The notes under the pieces were generated by a model, which searched no databases, was not told the DNA's origin, and was given only the letters and a program-made list of their open reading frames with translations. Below, one piece after another: positions 47,783-59,433 of a DNA stretch of 64,000 nucleotides. Made by a program: the position numbers and the translations under genes. How positions within the stretch are numbered: the first letter of the stretch is position 1; each line of letters opens with the position of its first letter. This DNA is from Sisyra terminalis (Eukaryota > Arthropoda > Insecta > Neuroptera > Sisyridae): the NCBI GenBank assembly GCA_958496175.1, contig OY292274.1, positions 60,708,630-60,772,629 on the forward strand, in the 5' to 3' direction.

Positions 47783-47817
47783 CTGAAGAAGCAGAAATAA
47801 AATCTGCGAAACGTCGC
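47783..47817 (+). ncRNA. Hammerhead-like core (unit 2 of dimer)
   Basis: CTGAAGAA, GCAGA-AATAAAA-TCTGC (5 bp stem), GAAACGTC, GC. GUC is the preferred hammerhead cleavage triplet. GC on either side could form a minimal 2-bp helix I, and the ACGT box is self-complementary. It has the same extra A before helix II as the other copies. Confidence 0.6.
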
Positions 47818-47869
47818 AATTTTTATAATTTGACATTTTCATTGATATAGTCTAAATCCCAAGATAAAA

Positions 47870-49550
47870 AACTTATTAATTATTAACTTTATTTTTAACA
47901 TATAGAACTAAGGAATTAAAATTCTTAAACAATAGTAGGTATTATTATTTTTCTTTATAAAAGGGAGAGGAAAAACATTTATAGATAATAATTGGTTAGT
48001 TTGAAGTTCTTCAAAGATGCAACATCTTTTGGCAAAAGATTTCCAGCTGAATATTTCGGGTATATTTAAACTCGATCATGGCCAAATAGTTCGTAGAAAT
48101 GCCTCTTTATTGCCCCTTTATCAAAAATTTCATAATTCGAGCACAACAATCAGACATGATTGAAACATTTCCATTTGAAATCAAGACGGGACGAAGGGGG
48201 GCGGCTATTTGAAACAATGCTGATCGTAAACGCTAACATGTCTAAACATCATAAAAAAATGAACCCGAAATTTTCGAAAGTGAAACCATTGGTAAACACA
48301 AACAACATGTAAAAAGAAAGAATTTTTCTCTTTTGAAAAAAAAAACAATGGATTATATTATGGCCTTTACATCATACCTGCAGTAACAATAATAGTAAAA
48401 ATAATAAAAATCATGTGTTGAATATTACGAATGGCTCAAACGGAGAGTTTTTGAATTCGTGGGAAGTAACGGTGTGTGAAAATATTTTTAATTTTTATGA
48501 TTATTGTTATTATTATTAGCATTATTAAGAACAAACGAGAGTAAGAGTTAAGAAAATTAAGAATTAATTTGACCCCCTCCTCCCCCCGTCATGCTTCCCA
48601 CCATTGCAAACGAAACACCTTTGCATATATGTAAGTGCTGCCTATCTCTTCAGATATTCAACTTGAATGCAAATTGAAAAAAACTCATTTCAATTTCATG
48701 AAGAAAAAAAAAATATCAAATTTCCGGATATCAGATTGCTCGCGATTAACTGAAATTTAATTGGAGTAAAATGAAGTTATGGCAATTTGAAAAACCTTGA
48801 CTTTTCGATAACGTGCGTTTCATAACATCCAACACACGACCTTTACGAATTACAAGAAACAAGTTTTTCTCAATCGCTTACACTGCGGTGCATTGCATTT
48901 CTTTTGTGACATAGTATCAAAAACAATTCGTCCCAATAATGATCCAGTTTAACGCCCAAACTATACTTCTTTTAAAGATCACCAAAACGACATAAGTCGA
49001 ACGCCAATTATTTCTCCAAATGTCTTGTTCTTAATTTATCGCTTTTTGCTCTCTAAAGGTCACAAACAAAGGTTAGTGGTTTTTTATTTTATGGCGAAAA
49101 TTGGGTCATTTTGTCTCTCGGGCTAAAAATCATGCGGAGGACGAGGAGTGGAGATCGAGACAAATCAAGGGTGAGAACTGTACGTTGCAGCATCCCATAA
49201 GATTAAGGCTTTTGAAAATTGAAAGTAATCATTAGAACTTATTGAAACTTTAAGACAATATATCAGTGACGAATTCTGGTTTTTAATCGCTTGAATTGAT
49301 CGTTAATTAAGGCAATGCAACAGAAGTTAGTTTTCTATGAAAACAATAAACTTGATTAGAAACTCTATAACAATATAATATATTTTTGTTGTCAACAATT
49401 ACTTTACATTTTGGTTTCCTTCCTTATATCAGATTAGTTTCCCACGCGATTATAATCCTCCTTTCATCTTCTGGCATTAGACAAAGTCATTGAGGTTAAA
49501 ATGAACCTTTAAAATTAAAATTCAATGTTTTGCTCTTTCTTTTTTCTTGG
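47870..49550. other. No gene; repeat-poor, possibly conserved non-coding DNA
   Basis: The stretches 48060-48260, 48560-48650 and 48780-49200 have more balanced composition and no repeats, for example GACGGGACGAAGGGGGGCGG (48183), CCCCTCCTCCCCCCGTC and GGACGAGGAGTGGAGATCG (about 49139-49157). No open frame or splice pattern makes them exons. They could be regulatory blocks of a large intron. Confidence 0.35.
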
Positions 49551-49739
49551 ACCCTTTTATACCATTAAAGTTTTCTTCTATACCATCAAATATGTGCCCT
49601 TTACTTTTCAGAATATTTTTCTTTTAAACATATTTATTGACTAGTATCATGCTGCACTTCCTATGTACCACTTTACTCATGATTTCCGGAATTTTAGTAA
49701 TAGTTTTCTAATAACAAAGTCTTAAGATAAAACATCATA

Positions 49740-50935
49740 TTTAATGAATTTTGCTTCCAATCTACAATGCTTTTGGTATCTTTTTTAATTATACAAATTA
49801 CAAAATCTAATGTAAGATTTTATTAAAATTTTTCTAACTTTTTCGAACAATACACATCCAATCGATAACTATGCCATCTTATCCCCTTTCTTTCTTTGAA
49901 ACATAACGAATAGATATTTCTTTAAAATCTCTTTCATTTCCTTTTTGCTTTTTTGTTTAGTACAGGGGCTGCCAAACTTTCTTAATCATCGAAGCTTTCA
50001 AAAATTTTGAACTCTCTCATCGACCCTCATAAAAGTAATCATCTATTAACCAAAATAAATCTTATTGAATTTTGCTTCCAATCTATAATGCTTTTGATAT
50101 AGTTTTTGTTTATACAAGTTTACAATTTTATCTTAAAGCTATATAAAAGATATTCTTCAATCTCTTCTAACTTTATCGATCAAAACACTTACTCAAATGA
50201 TATAGTATGTCCATACTTTCATAAGTAGTTCTTACAAGTCTTATGCCATCTTATCCTCCTTCTTCTTCATAAACATAATTGATATTCCTTCAGAAATTCT
50301 TCCATTTCCGTTTTGCTTTTCTGTTAAGTACAGGGGTTGTCAAACTATCTTAAACATCGAAGTCATCAAATTTTAGCAACTTTGAAATCCTTCATCGATC
50401 TTCATAAAAGTAATTTTCAGTTGATCAAAATAAAAACTCTCAATGTTGGTAAAAAAACTTTCAATAGATCCTATAGACCAAGCGACCTCTCTATTATTAC
50501 ATTGACTCCAAGGGATCTATAGCGACCACATTGACCCCTGGTTTAGTATTAATGTTAAAATTTTAAAGTTGTATGAGGTGTTGTTACAATTCTTATAACC
50601 CTTATGCTACCTTATTCTTTTTCAGAAATATAATTGAAATTCCTTCAGATTGATAATTCTTCCATTTCCTTTTTGCTACTCTGTTTAATAAAGGGGTTGT
50701 CAAACTATCTTAACAATCGAAGTCTTCAGAACTTTTTAGTTAATCAAAATAAAAGCTATCAATGTTGGTAAAGAAACTACCAATAGATTCGGTAGACCAA
50801 TCGACTACTCTATAAAGGTTTATCGACTCCAAGGAGTGTATAGCGACCACTATGACCTCTGGTTTAGTATTATAGTCAAAATTTTAATGTTGTATGAGGT
50901 GAAGCTTGAACCTTTTTCTCTGGGACACTCATAAA
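49740..50935. repeat. Tandem array of three roughly 365-base units, each with a hAT-type MITE
   Basis: Landmarks: TTATGCCATCTTATCC-type at 49871, 50243 and 50604; TTCCATTT-CCTTTTTGCT; and a CAGGGG(T/C)TG(T/C)CAAACT MITE start at 49963, 50331 and 50691 (AAGGGG). Because the MITE lies at the same place with related flanks in all units, it inserted before the unit was amplified. No coding. Confidence 0.8.
50331..50540. mobile_element. 210-base hAT-type MITE, best copy in the array
   Basis: Ends are CAGGGGTTGTCAAAC and GACCACATTGACCCCTG (inverted CAGGGGT). Flanks are GTTAAGTA (50323-50330) and GTTTAGTA (50541-50548), 7 of 8 identical. The first unit has GTTTAGTA directly before its CAGGGG (49955-49962) but lacks the right end. 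The third copy (50691-50861) has GTTTAATA and GTTTAGTA flanks. Confidence 0.85.
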
Positions 50936-50939
50936 AACC

Positions 50940-51890
50940 CCTAAGAAGTATGAGGGTCCATTTTTGTTTTGGAGATAAATATATAATGAAAAGATCTGAA
51001 AAAGTGCTTCCGTTATTTAACTTTTTTTTATTTTTAATTCTATTCCATTCTTCATGATGACAGTTATGTCCAAATTAATATCTTTTTTTTTGTCTAATTT
51101 CAAAAATTTTCTTACTTCTTCTGGTCGAAAAGTTTTCCGTTAATTGTTTTTTTATACTTCTCTTTATTTTAATTAAAATAATTCCAGTTTAAAATTCTGC
51201 AAATGATTACCATGAGGAATACCATGAGAGTAATACTATGCCTCGTAAAAACCTTACAAAAAAACAAACTTTCAAAATATTTTTATTACAATTTACATTT
51301 TACAATATTTACAATTGATGGATTATTGTGCAAAGATTAAGACATTTACAATTGAATTTGCAAGTAATAAATTTCAATAATGCAATGTGTGCGAATAATA
51401 AAAAAGAAAACACAAATAAAGCAATGAATAGATTCAGAACATGAAAACTAAGAAAAAAAAAGTTATCTAATGTATGATGTGTAAAAACATACACATACAC
51501 ATGTAATTGCGGCTTTGTGACGGGAGACACAAAAAATAATTATTTAATTTTAATTGCAATAATTTTTCATGGTTCACGTACCTACTCGCTTTTATATAGG
51601 TATGCCGTTAATTTTTCCCAATTTTTTTCCATTGTTATTGTTGGCCAAATTGAATTTTTGCGCTAATCGAAGATTCGTCACGTCTAGTTTTAGTTGCGGT
51701 TAATGTCGGCCAAAAATTTCAAAACAATTAGTGCGCGTTAAATTTAAACTTTAAATAAACTATTTAGCAATTGTTGCATATGGCTTAAGTAATAGACGAG
51801 TGATGCTGGCGTTAAATGTCAAACTGTTCTGTTTTGGAATCGTGTTGGAATTACTGGACTTTATCTTATCAAAATAGAAGCTTTAGTGAA
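50940..51890. other. No gene; possible conserved patch at 51.6-51.85 kb
   Basis: AT-rich to about 51540, then a repeat-free patch with GCGCTAATCGAAGATTCGTC, TTAATGTCGGCC and GTGATGCTGGCGTTAAATG. A 73-codon minus-strand frame (51309-51530) is hydrophobic and looks like chance. Confidence 0.4.
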
Positions 51891-51905
51891 ATTGAAAACC
51901 AAATA

Positions 51906-52521
51906 CAGTGGACCCCCGATAATCCGGTCCACGGCTAATCCGGCACCCCCTGTAATCCGACATGGTCTATTATTTATTATGTATTGAATATTTTTTTGAC
52001 AATCTTCGCTACACAGAGAGAAAAAAATACTACTCTTAAGAAAATTGTCTTCATACTATTGGTGAAGCTATTCTTTTGTTTACCTATAATGTAATTAACA
52101 AATGCTTATAATAAAACAATAAATATTGATGTTATTTTCTCAAGAAAATAATATCAATACCAATAAAATGAATAATTTTTGATTATTTGTATGTACATTT
52201 GTTTGTACACAATTATTTCCTAATGTAAAGTAATCCTAATCTGAAGTCCTAATGTAAATAAAACGTAAGCTCTTTATTGTGTACTTTAATTTACTAAATT
52301 TGACATATACATAATGAAGTATAATTTGTACTTTAGAGTACATAATATGTATATAACATGTAGAATCTTATTATTGGGTCTGTAATTTGTCGGATTACAA
52401 GGTACTCTTTCATAAAAAAATCTGGACTTTAGGGGGTCTTAGACAGTACTCTATACTCTGATAAATTCGCTAATCCGACTTTGCCCTGAAAACTGTTTGT
52501 CGGATTAACGGGGGTCCATTG
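51906..52521. mobile_element. Pogo/Tigger-type MITE
   Basis: Ends are inverted repeats, CAGTGGACCCCCGATAATCC and (right, reverse-complemented) CAATGGACCCCCGTTAATCC, flanked by TA on both sides. This terminus and TA target are characteristic of pogo-like members of the Tc1/mariner superfamily. Further TAATCCG blocks lie inside both ends. It is 616 bases with no transposase. Confidence 0.93.
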
Positions 52522-52559
52522 TATTTCATACCAAATTTGCAAATGGCTAGTTTTATGAT

Positions 52560-54400
52560 GATTATAATTAATATGTAAATACTTAAAGAGTAATAAATTT
52601 TGTTTATTAAAAAAATTTTTCTTCCCTTTTCTTGTACCGATATATCTTTAAGCTTGTCTAGTCGCTTGATGAAAGGAAAATTTTATAATACCATTATAAT
52701 TACGACCAAAAAAGTAAATACCTAGCGGTATCAAAATATATTCCTAAGTATTGTTACATAAATTGTTAGGAAATAGTAATTATATTCGTAGATAGTGACG
52801 AAAGTTATGTTTCCAACATTGCATTACCCTTAAAGCAATGAAATGTCCAGCTACTGTAACCATTTGGGATATATTGTAATTATTTTACATAGATTATAAA
52901 GTAATAAAACTTATACAATTGTTTTCCGATAGATTAAACAGTTGTACATTTCTTAATGTATATCAAAAATTTTCAAAATATTTTTTCCTTAACAATAAAA
53001 TTGTAAAGTTACATAAAACGCTTAAAGCTCAGTAATTGCTGAACTGGTGCAAATTACATAATAGTCCACAGAAGCTCAGTAATAAAAGATAAAAAGATAT
53101 CAGTTGAAATCCTTGTGACTTATGCATTTTCTTCTTATTATTTCTGCATTTTACAACCCTATAATCATTGCAGCATTTTTCAATTCGTCAATATGATGCA
53201 TATAAAATAACTAGCGACTTCCTAGTGGTCCTAATGATCAAGGTAACCTACCCAAAATTGGTAGATCTTGGGTCCGATCATCGTATCGGGCAAATTTTCG
53301 ATTTTATTTCTTCATTTCGGATTTTGTTAACTCTTAAGTCGCTAAAAAACGTAGCAGTTATAAAGCGAGGGTAATTTAAAAAAAAAAAGGTAAAAAATAC
53401 AATTGGCACTACTTTTCGCATTTGGGATTGAAATTAGTTTAAAATTTTCCAAAAAAATTGAAAATTATTAGAATCTCGAAGTTTGGTTGTACCCAATCGA
53501 TTTTCCAATTGATTATCATAAAAATGTCACTGGAAATGTAGTTTTGAAAAAACTAAGAAAAAGAAGTGAAATATTCGATTGATCCTTGATCGATTGATAT
53601 AACGATTGCTGGTCTCAATAAAAATTGGCAGTAACATTTTTTTTTTAATTTTAACATTGTTGCAATCTTTTCAAAGTGAATAGATATTTGTATATTATGC
53701 AACCTGATGTGATAATATTTATCAAATAGAGTACTAATGTAATTAAAGAATAGTGCCAGCCTTTGGCTCTGTAGGTACGCGTGAAAGTATTGTAATTGTC
53801 TTTTGAAAATAAATTTATTTGTAATTAAACTTAGTAATCTGGCATTGATTGCAATCGATACTAAATTTGATTTAAAATAATACAATACCGTAAACTTTTG
53901 TTCCTGATTCAATTTCTAGCTTCTATTAATTCTGAAAATAGACAACCTTTTGACTTACTATCCTAATTTATGGATAGATTTTTCTGGAAACTATTCAAAA
54001 CGTTGGATTCACATTCTTAGCAAATTTTCGTAGATGTTTTTATTGTAAATAAAAAGAAAACTGTTCTACTACTCACCTTTATAGTATTATCAAAGTAGAT
54101 GAATTAAGATGAAGCTGGTTTTTTGAAAATAATTGGAATTTAAATCAATAATAAATTTGAAAGTAAAATTATTAGCATTGTAGTCTGCACTGTAGGGCTT
54201 TAATTAAAGTGGATAAATACATTTTCTTCAAATAATCCTGAGTCTTTTGATATCATTGCAATAATACAAATTTTCTGAACATGAATTTTTAAGTGCTTAA
54301 AAGGTAAAGTGGTCAAAGTTGTCATTAAATTGGAATAAACCAAGGTTAATTCCGGAAAAGAAAACGATCGTTTTATTAAAGCCAAGAATTTCAAAATATT
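52560..54400. other. AT-rich DNA, nothing recognised
   Basis: No element ends. The longest frame (119 codons, minus strand, 53553-53912) is low in conserved-looking residues and resembles no family known to me, and no neighbouring exon supports it. Confidence 0.5.
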
Positions 54401-54448
54401 CAGAGAACTAGGATCAAAAATATTCCGTTAAAACTTTATTTGTTACAT

Positions 54449-54488
54449 GCGACGTTTCGGCTCTTTTATTGAGCCTTCCTCAGGCGTT
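54449..54488 (-). ncRNA. Hammerhead-like core
   Basis: On the minus strand: GC, CTGAGGAA, GGCTC-AATAAAA-GAGCC (5 perfect pairs), GAAACGTC, GC. GUC is the favoured cleavage triplet. The loop is the same AATAAAA as in the motif at 47783-47817 although the stem sequence is entirely different, which is compensatory change. No palindromic or tandem partner was noticed nearby. Confidence 0.65.
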
Positions 54489-54499
54489 CGTAAAAAATC

Positions 54500-57400
54500 G
54501 TTTTAACCTTTGTTAATAATTATCGTTGTCATAATTCATTTTTTGTAGACACAGTATAGTTGGTAAAAACAATAATACAACTTCCGAGACAAAAATTTTT
54601 CAATAAAAAATAAATAATTTTTCGATAAATATTTGAATATTTTGAATATTTTATCAATCCATTATCGAGAATCTGAAATTTTACAATAATTTCAAAATTA
54701 TTTAAAAAAAATTTGTTCATATGTTATACAAAAATTAAGCTGTATTTCTGCACGATGGTTGGGAGATTTTGGTCATAGAAATTTTGGTCTTATATGCTCT
54801 TAATGATTTGATTCTGACAAAGAAAAGTTCCAGTTTTCCTTCTTAGATCCATTTATTTAAGTATATATTGACCATATAGATAATTCTAGTAAAAATTCCT
54901 AGTGAAGAATTTGATTTCTTGCTGCATTATTGGCAATTATTAGTATAAGTTTCCATCTTTTCTTCCCTAAAAAAAATTCTTTTTTTGGGAAACTTGCTTA
55001 CTTGGGTAAAACTAAAAACATATGCTTGATTATTTATAAATTTTTCTGGATTTTAATTGCAAATACCGTTTTTATATTGAAGTAAATTTGATTTGTTTCT
55101 TTGGAAATACTTTTAGTTTATAATCAATAATATAAAATTTTTAAAAATAGCCTCTTAAGTGCATTCACGTACGTTTTTATCAAGGGCGTTGCCAAGAAGA
55201 AGGCATTGATGTTTTACCTTTCTTTTAAAACTATAAAACCAATAAACAAGTCGAGAAATCAATAAAAAAAAATCGAAAAAATTCTCAATTGACTATGATT
55301 TGTCAATTTTCCTTTGTTATGTACATAATTTGTATTCAAATAATTGATATTATATCTATTTTATAGCTACTACAATTCTTCTAGTTATTGGTTTCTAAAA
55401 ATAGAATTTTGGAATGAATAATCAACTAATGTTATGCAATTCAAGTTGAATAACTTGAAATGGAATGATATATTTCTTTTAGGTCCAAAAAAACTTTTGA
55501 AAAAGCTACGTTACTACCGAAATATTCAAATTTAATAGTTCTTTATCATAGTTTTTTGTAGGGTTTCGAATAATTTTTCGTTTGTTGAACCAAACCAGGA
55601 AATTCAAATTCCAAGGTGGTACCCATTTTTTTTTGGCCAAAAATATTTTTACAAATGTCAAAACGTGTACTATTTTTACGGTTGATCAATTTAAATATTG
55701 TGACGATCGAAAGAAGGTCATCAAATTGATTTTGACAAAAAATAGTCCAAAAGCCCAGCGGATGTTTTTTGTTTTTCGTAGCTCAACAAAGATGAGCATG
55801 TGGTAATTAATAATTAGGAGTGGTTAGAATTGGAATTTGAAAATCACCCCTTCCAGATAAAACAATTATATTGGACAACCTTGAAATTTGAGTTTGACTT
55901 CAAGGGGTTTTTGTCATTTTTAAATTGCCAGAAAAAAATGCAATTGCATCAATTGTATGTTACCAATTTACGTAATGAAGGTCAAGTGCGTTTTGTGCCC
56001 TTTTGTGTATCATATATGATAGCCATGGGCGTTTCGGAGATTTTTTCAAACCAGTTTTTTTTTTGAGGTAGAGATCAATTTGGCCGATTTGGCTACCATA
56101 ATCGTTTCAATTTGGGTCGATATTGTGTCATATATGATCGACGCAGTCGTCGATAAGCAAAAGGTCAATGAAGTATTTAAAAACGTTAATAGAATGGAAA
56201 TTATAGTGATTCGAAAATTGAAAAAAAAAATGTTGACATTTTTAAAGAGAATTTTTCACTTTCATGAAAGGTACGAATGGCGTGGATTGTTGTTACTCAA
56301 AATGACATTATCTTTTTATTTTATTTTCATAGTTATTATCGCAAAAGTAAATGTACGTTGGCAATGCAAACCAATGCAATTTTCACAGTTGCAAACGAAA
56401 GTATTTTGATGCATTTGTTCCATTTCTAATTCGATCGTTGTTGGTTGATTAAAAATTGGATGAAAGGCACTAATTATCCCGATACATTCACGATTTGAAC
56501 ACAGGATAAGGCAAAAATATTTACCCAAAAAAAAAATCCCCTACAATGATCCAATTCATCCACTTTCACAATGGGAAAACCATTTCGCCATATCTCTCCA
56601 TTTTTTTTTTTTCACTTCAATCATTTCACATTCTATCGTAATTTGTCCTTTATTTGAATTAAAACCTTATGAATTTAATTAACCGTATAACTGCTTACAA
56701 ATTGGTCGTTGCATATTTTAATTGTTAGGCATGTGTCGATTTAGAAACCTGTTACTTTTGTATTCATCTAATGAGAATTTTTTTCTAAAAAAAAATAAAA
56801 TATAAACACAATACATTTTCCAACAATTTGAAAATAATCTCATTAAAAATAGACTTATTTATTTGGAAAATCATTTTTTTTTTTTTGTAATTTAAGAAGT
56901 AATCTTGTAGAATAATATTTAATATACCTCCACTGATTACAAGATATCAACGGATGTTGCGTTCGTTGGTGTTTTGTTTGCACGCATATTGAAATCAAAA
57001 TCCGGTCGTCGTTTGTTTCTGTTTTTCACGTGTTTTTCTTCAATTGTTTTCCGTTGTGTGATGTTTTGTCTGTCGCGGACGAGGAAAAAAGAAAATTGCC
57101 TTATGGCATTGGAGTGCAATGCAAGTAAATGATGAAGAAAAGTTAGTCGAAGATTTAGCGCGCGTTTTGGTTCAGTGAGCTATATATTTTCCGAGATTTT
57201 ATGAGGTGTTATTATACAATTATAATATGTAAGCTCGTAAGTGGCAATTTGAGTTTAATGGGATATTAATTATATAATAAGTGTTGCAGAATTGCTACTT
57301 AAAAATTAACTCTTCTTAAAGACGAATTATCCAAAATTGTAATACGAACAATTGCAGTAAGATTCACTAAATGAAAGCATCACGTAAAAAAGAAATTAAA

Positions 57401-57690
57401 GATTAGTGTAATGTTGCTACATTAAAATTTTTCGAGCAGAAATATAATTGAAAAAAAAAACGCAGTTATATTTATTACCGATGGTCGTGATTTAAATATG
57501 TATATTGATTGTATGAAACTTGAAATGAAATTATGTAACTGCTCTTAAAACTTAGGACCTGGTTAAAATATAACGATGTTTAGGCTCATAAATAATTAAG
57601 GAACCTAAATTATTAATAAAAGAACAATTTATTATAAACAATATACCTTTTACTTATTACTTCGTACTGAAATAATCGATTATTTTATAA
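54500..57690. other. AT-rich DNA with a GC-richer patch at 56.94-57.18 kb
   Basis: No convincing exon. The patch 56937-57180 (GTCGTCGTTTG-like, TGTCTGTCGCGGACGAGG, TTTAGCGCGCGTTTTGG) is repeat-free. Frames at 55830-56066, 56080-56409 and 56316-56528 show no domain I recognise. The palindromic string TCATATATGA occurs twice (about 56012 and 56130). Confidence 0.4.
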
Positions 57691-57714
57691 TATTATGTTG
57701 TATTATACCAAACT

Positions 57715-57830
57715 AACTATTCCTTCTGGTTCTATGCACAGATGTGTAGCTCTTATATAGAACTCTACCAGAAGTAAAAATTATGAATAAATAGATAAAT
57801 AAATAAATAAAGAAATAAAAATTTAAAAAT
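57715..57830 (+). repeat. Retroelement-like 3' tail with (AAAT)n
   Basis: TTCTGGTTCTATGCACAGAT, GAACTCTACCAGAAG and a run of AAAT repeats (57780-57825). The same order, diverged and reversed, is seen at 23340-23400. A 3' hairpin followed by a short tandem repeat is typical of some LINE or SINE tails. No coding part is present. Confidence 0.4.
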
Positions 57831-57839
57831 TTTCCTTTA

Positions 57840-59425
57840 ATTAATCATAGAATCTTCGTTTCATTAAAAATATTGAGCAAAAAATAATAAATACTTTACT
57901 TCACACTATAAGCTATGTAGATTAAATTTATAGGTACACGCATGTCTCATGCGGGTTTCTCGCCTATTCGCACATTGAAGTCTCTTTATATGGATAATTA
58001 TATTTTAACGTATTTCAGTCCTTTTTTTAAGTTCAAACTTATCTAAATTAAATAAAAATGCATTATTAGATTCATTATCTTCATACATAGTGTTTTTTAC
58101 CATTACTTTTTCGTGACTAATATTTTTTGTTAACAATAGGAATAGATGTTATTTCATAGATCGTTATTTACAAATTAAATATTCGACAATTGATAATTTG
58201 AATATTTACTGTCCAAAAATGACTTAAATGCTACATTTTGCAGACTTTTGGGTAAATTACAATAGTAATATGTTTGAATTTAAATAGGCTAAATTTATTA
58301 CCTAAACTTTTAACATCTTATTAAAGGTTGAAATTAGATTCGAAACAACCAAATATTAATTGATTGTTCTCCAAAAGTATGAAAGCTCTAGTATTCCTTT
58401 TATCTCAATGTTATAAAAGCTCTAAATATTTTCTGTCACAAAAATTTTATAACTAGTTAAAGTCCTCTATATACCTATTTTAGTACTAAAAAGTTTCTTG
58501 AAATTTCTCTGGACCATTAATTCTTTGGGTAAAAATTCCGCCGTGTAATCATTAGACAGAGCTATATGAATTTGAATGCCTAAAAGACAAGTGATGAATT
58601 TACAACTTTAATTTTATTTATCCTCATATTTACCAATTTTAAAGCACAAAATTTGTTTGCTTTATTATATGTAACAAAGTTTTAAATTCATTATTCATCA
58701 TTCATAATTTAAATTAAGCCAATTACAAACGCGATTAAGGGGAATAAGTTGAAGTAAAGCTTGATTTAAATAATCAAGCAATTTTGGTGAATTATTATTC
58801 ACTTATTATCATTATTTACTTATTATATTTGCTTATATCAAAAAATTAAGTTTATATGACACATATTTTACACGTATTGCTATAATAAATTTTTTCTCAA
58901 TATGAAGTTATCCATATGAAAGTATGATCCCGAAAAATGTTTACTTTTTATGATTTTCTTAAAAAAATGAATACTTTTTTATTCTAAACCAAAAATTTTT
59001 TGTAGGTTTTAATGCTTTATACATCAAAAATCAAATTGCTTGTATTTAGCAATCATAATTTCAATTATTTAATTTAGAAACTATGATATCATTTACCACT
59101 AAAGAGGTTACTGAAAAGATGAAATCTAATTAAAAGGCACTAAAAGTAGACTAGCGTTATAAACATAACCAGACATCACTATGGCAAAAGATTGAAAAAA
59201 AAATTGTAAGATTTTGGGGCTAGTCTACTTCTAGTGATATTTTTTTTAGGACTTATCATTTTGATAATCTTTTTGGTTTACACAAATGGTATTACAGATC
59301 TTTTTAGATAAATGAAATATTGATTCTTTTGATTTAAAATGCAAATAATTTGAATTTTATGGGAGGAATAATATTTATTAATAATAAGAATAATACTTTT
59401 GAAATGTTCTTACAAAATAATGAAT
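57840..59425. other. AT-rich DNA, nothing recognised
   Basis: Read on both strands. Only chance frames, and no transposon termini until the mariner at 59434. Confidence 0.55.
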
Positions 59426-59433
59426 TTTATATA

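Larger units (their letters stand above)
47515..47835 (+). repeat. 157-base tandem dimer with hammerhead-like motif in each unit
   Basis: Two units with landmarks AAGAGTACAG at 47571 and 47728, and CTGAAGAAG at 47626 and 47783, both exactly 157 bases apart. Sequence flanking the pair is inverted: ATTTGGACTTTATAAATGAAAATGCC on the left (about 47480-47505) against GACATTTTCATTGATATAGTC on the right (47833-47853). Tandem units with type I hammerheads are the structure of retrozymes and of Penelope-like element termini. No reverse transcriptase is nearby. Confidence 0.7.

Noticed and set aside
53553..53912. 119-codon minus-strand frame
   Set aside because: No motif, signal peptide or splice partner could be seen. 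Length alone is not enough.
56080..56409. 109-codon frame with possible membrane segment
   Set aside because: Composition reflects AT-rich sequence, no family is recognised, and competing frames overlap it.
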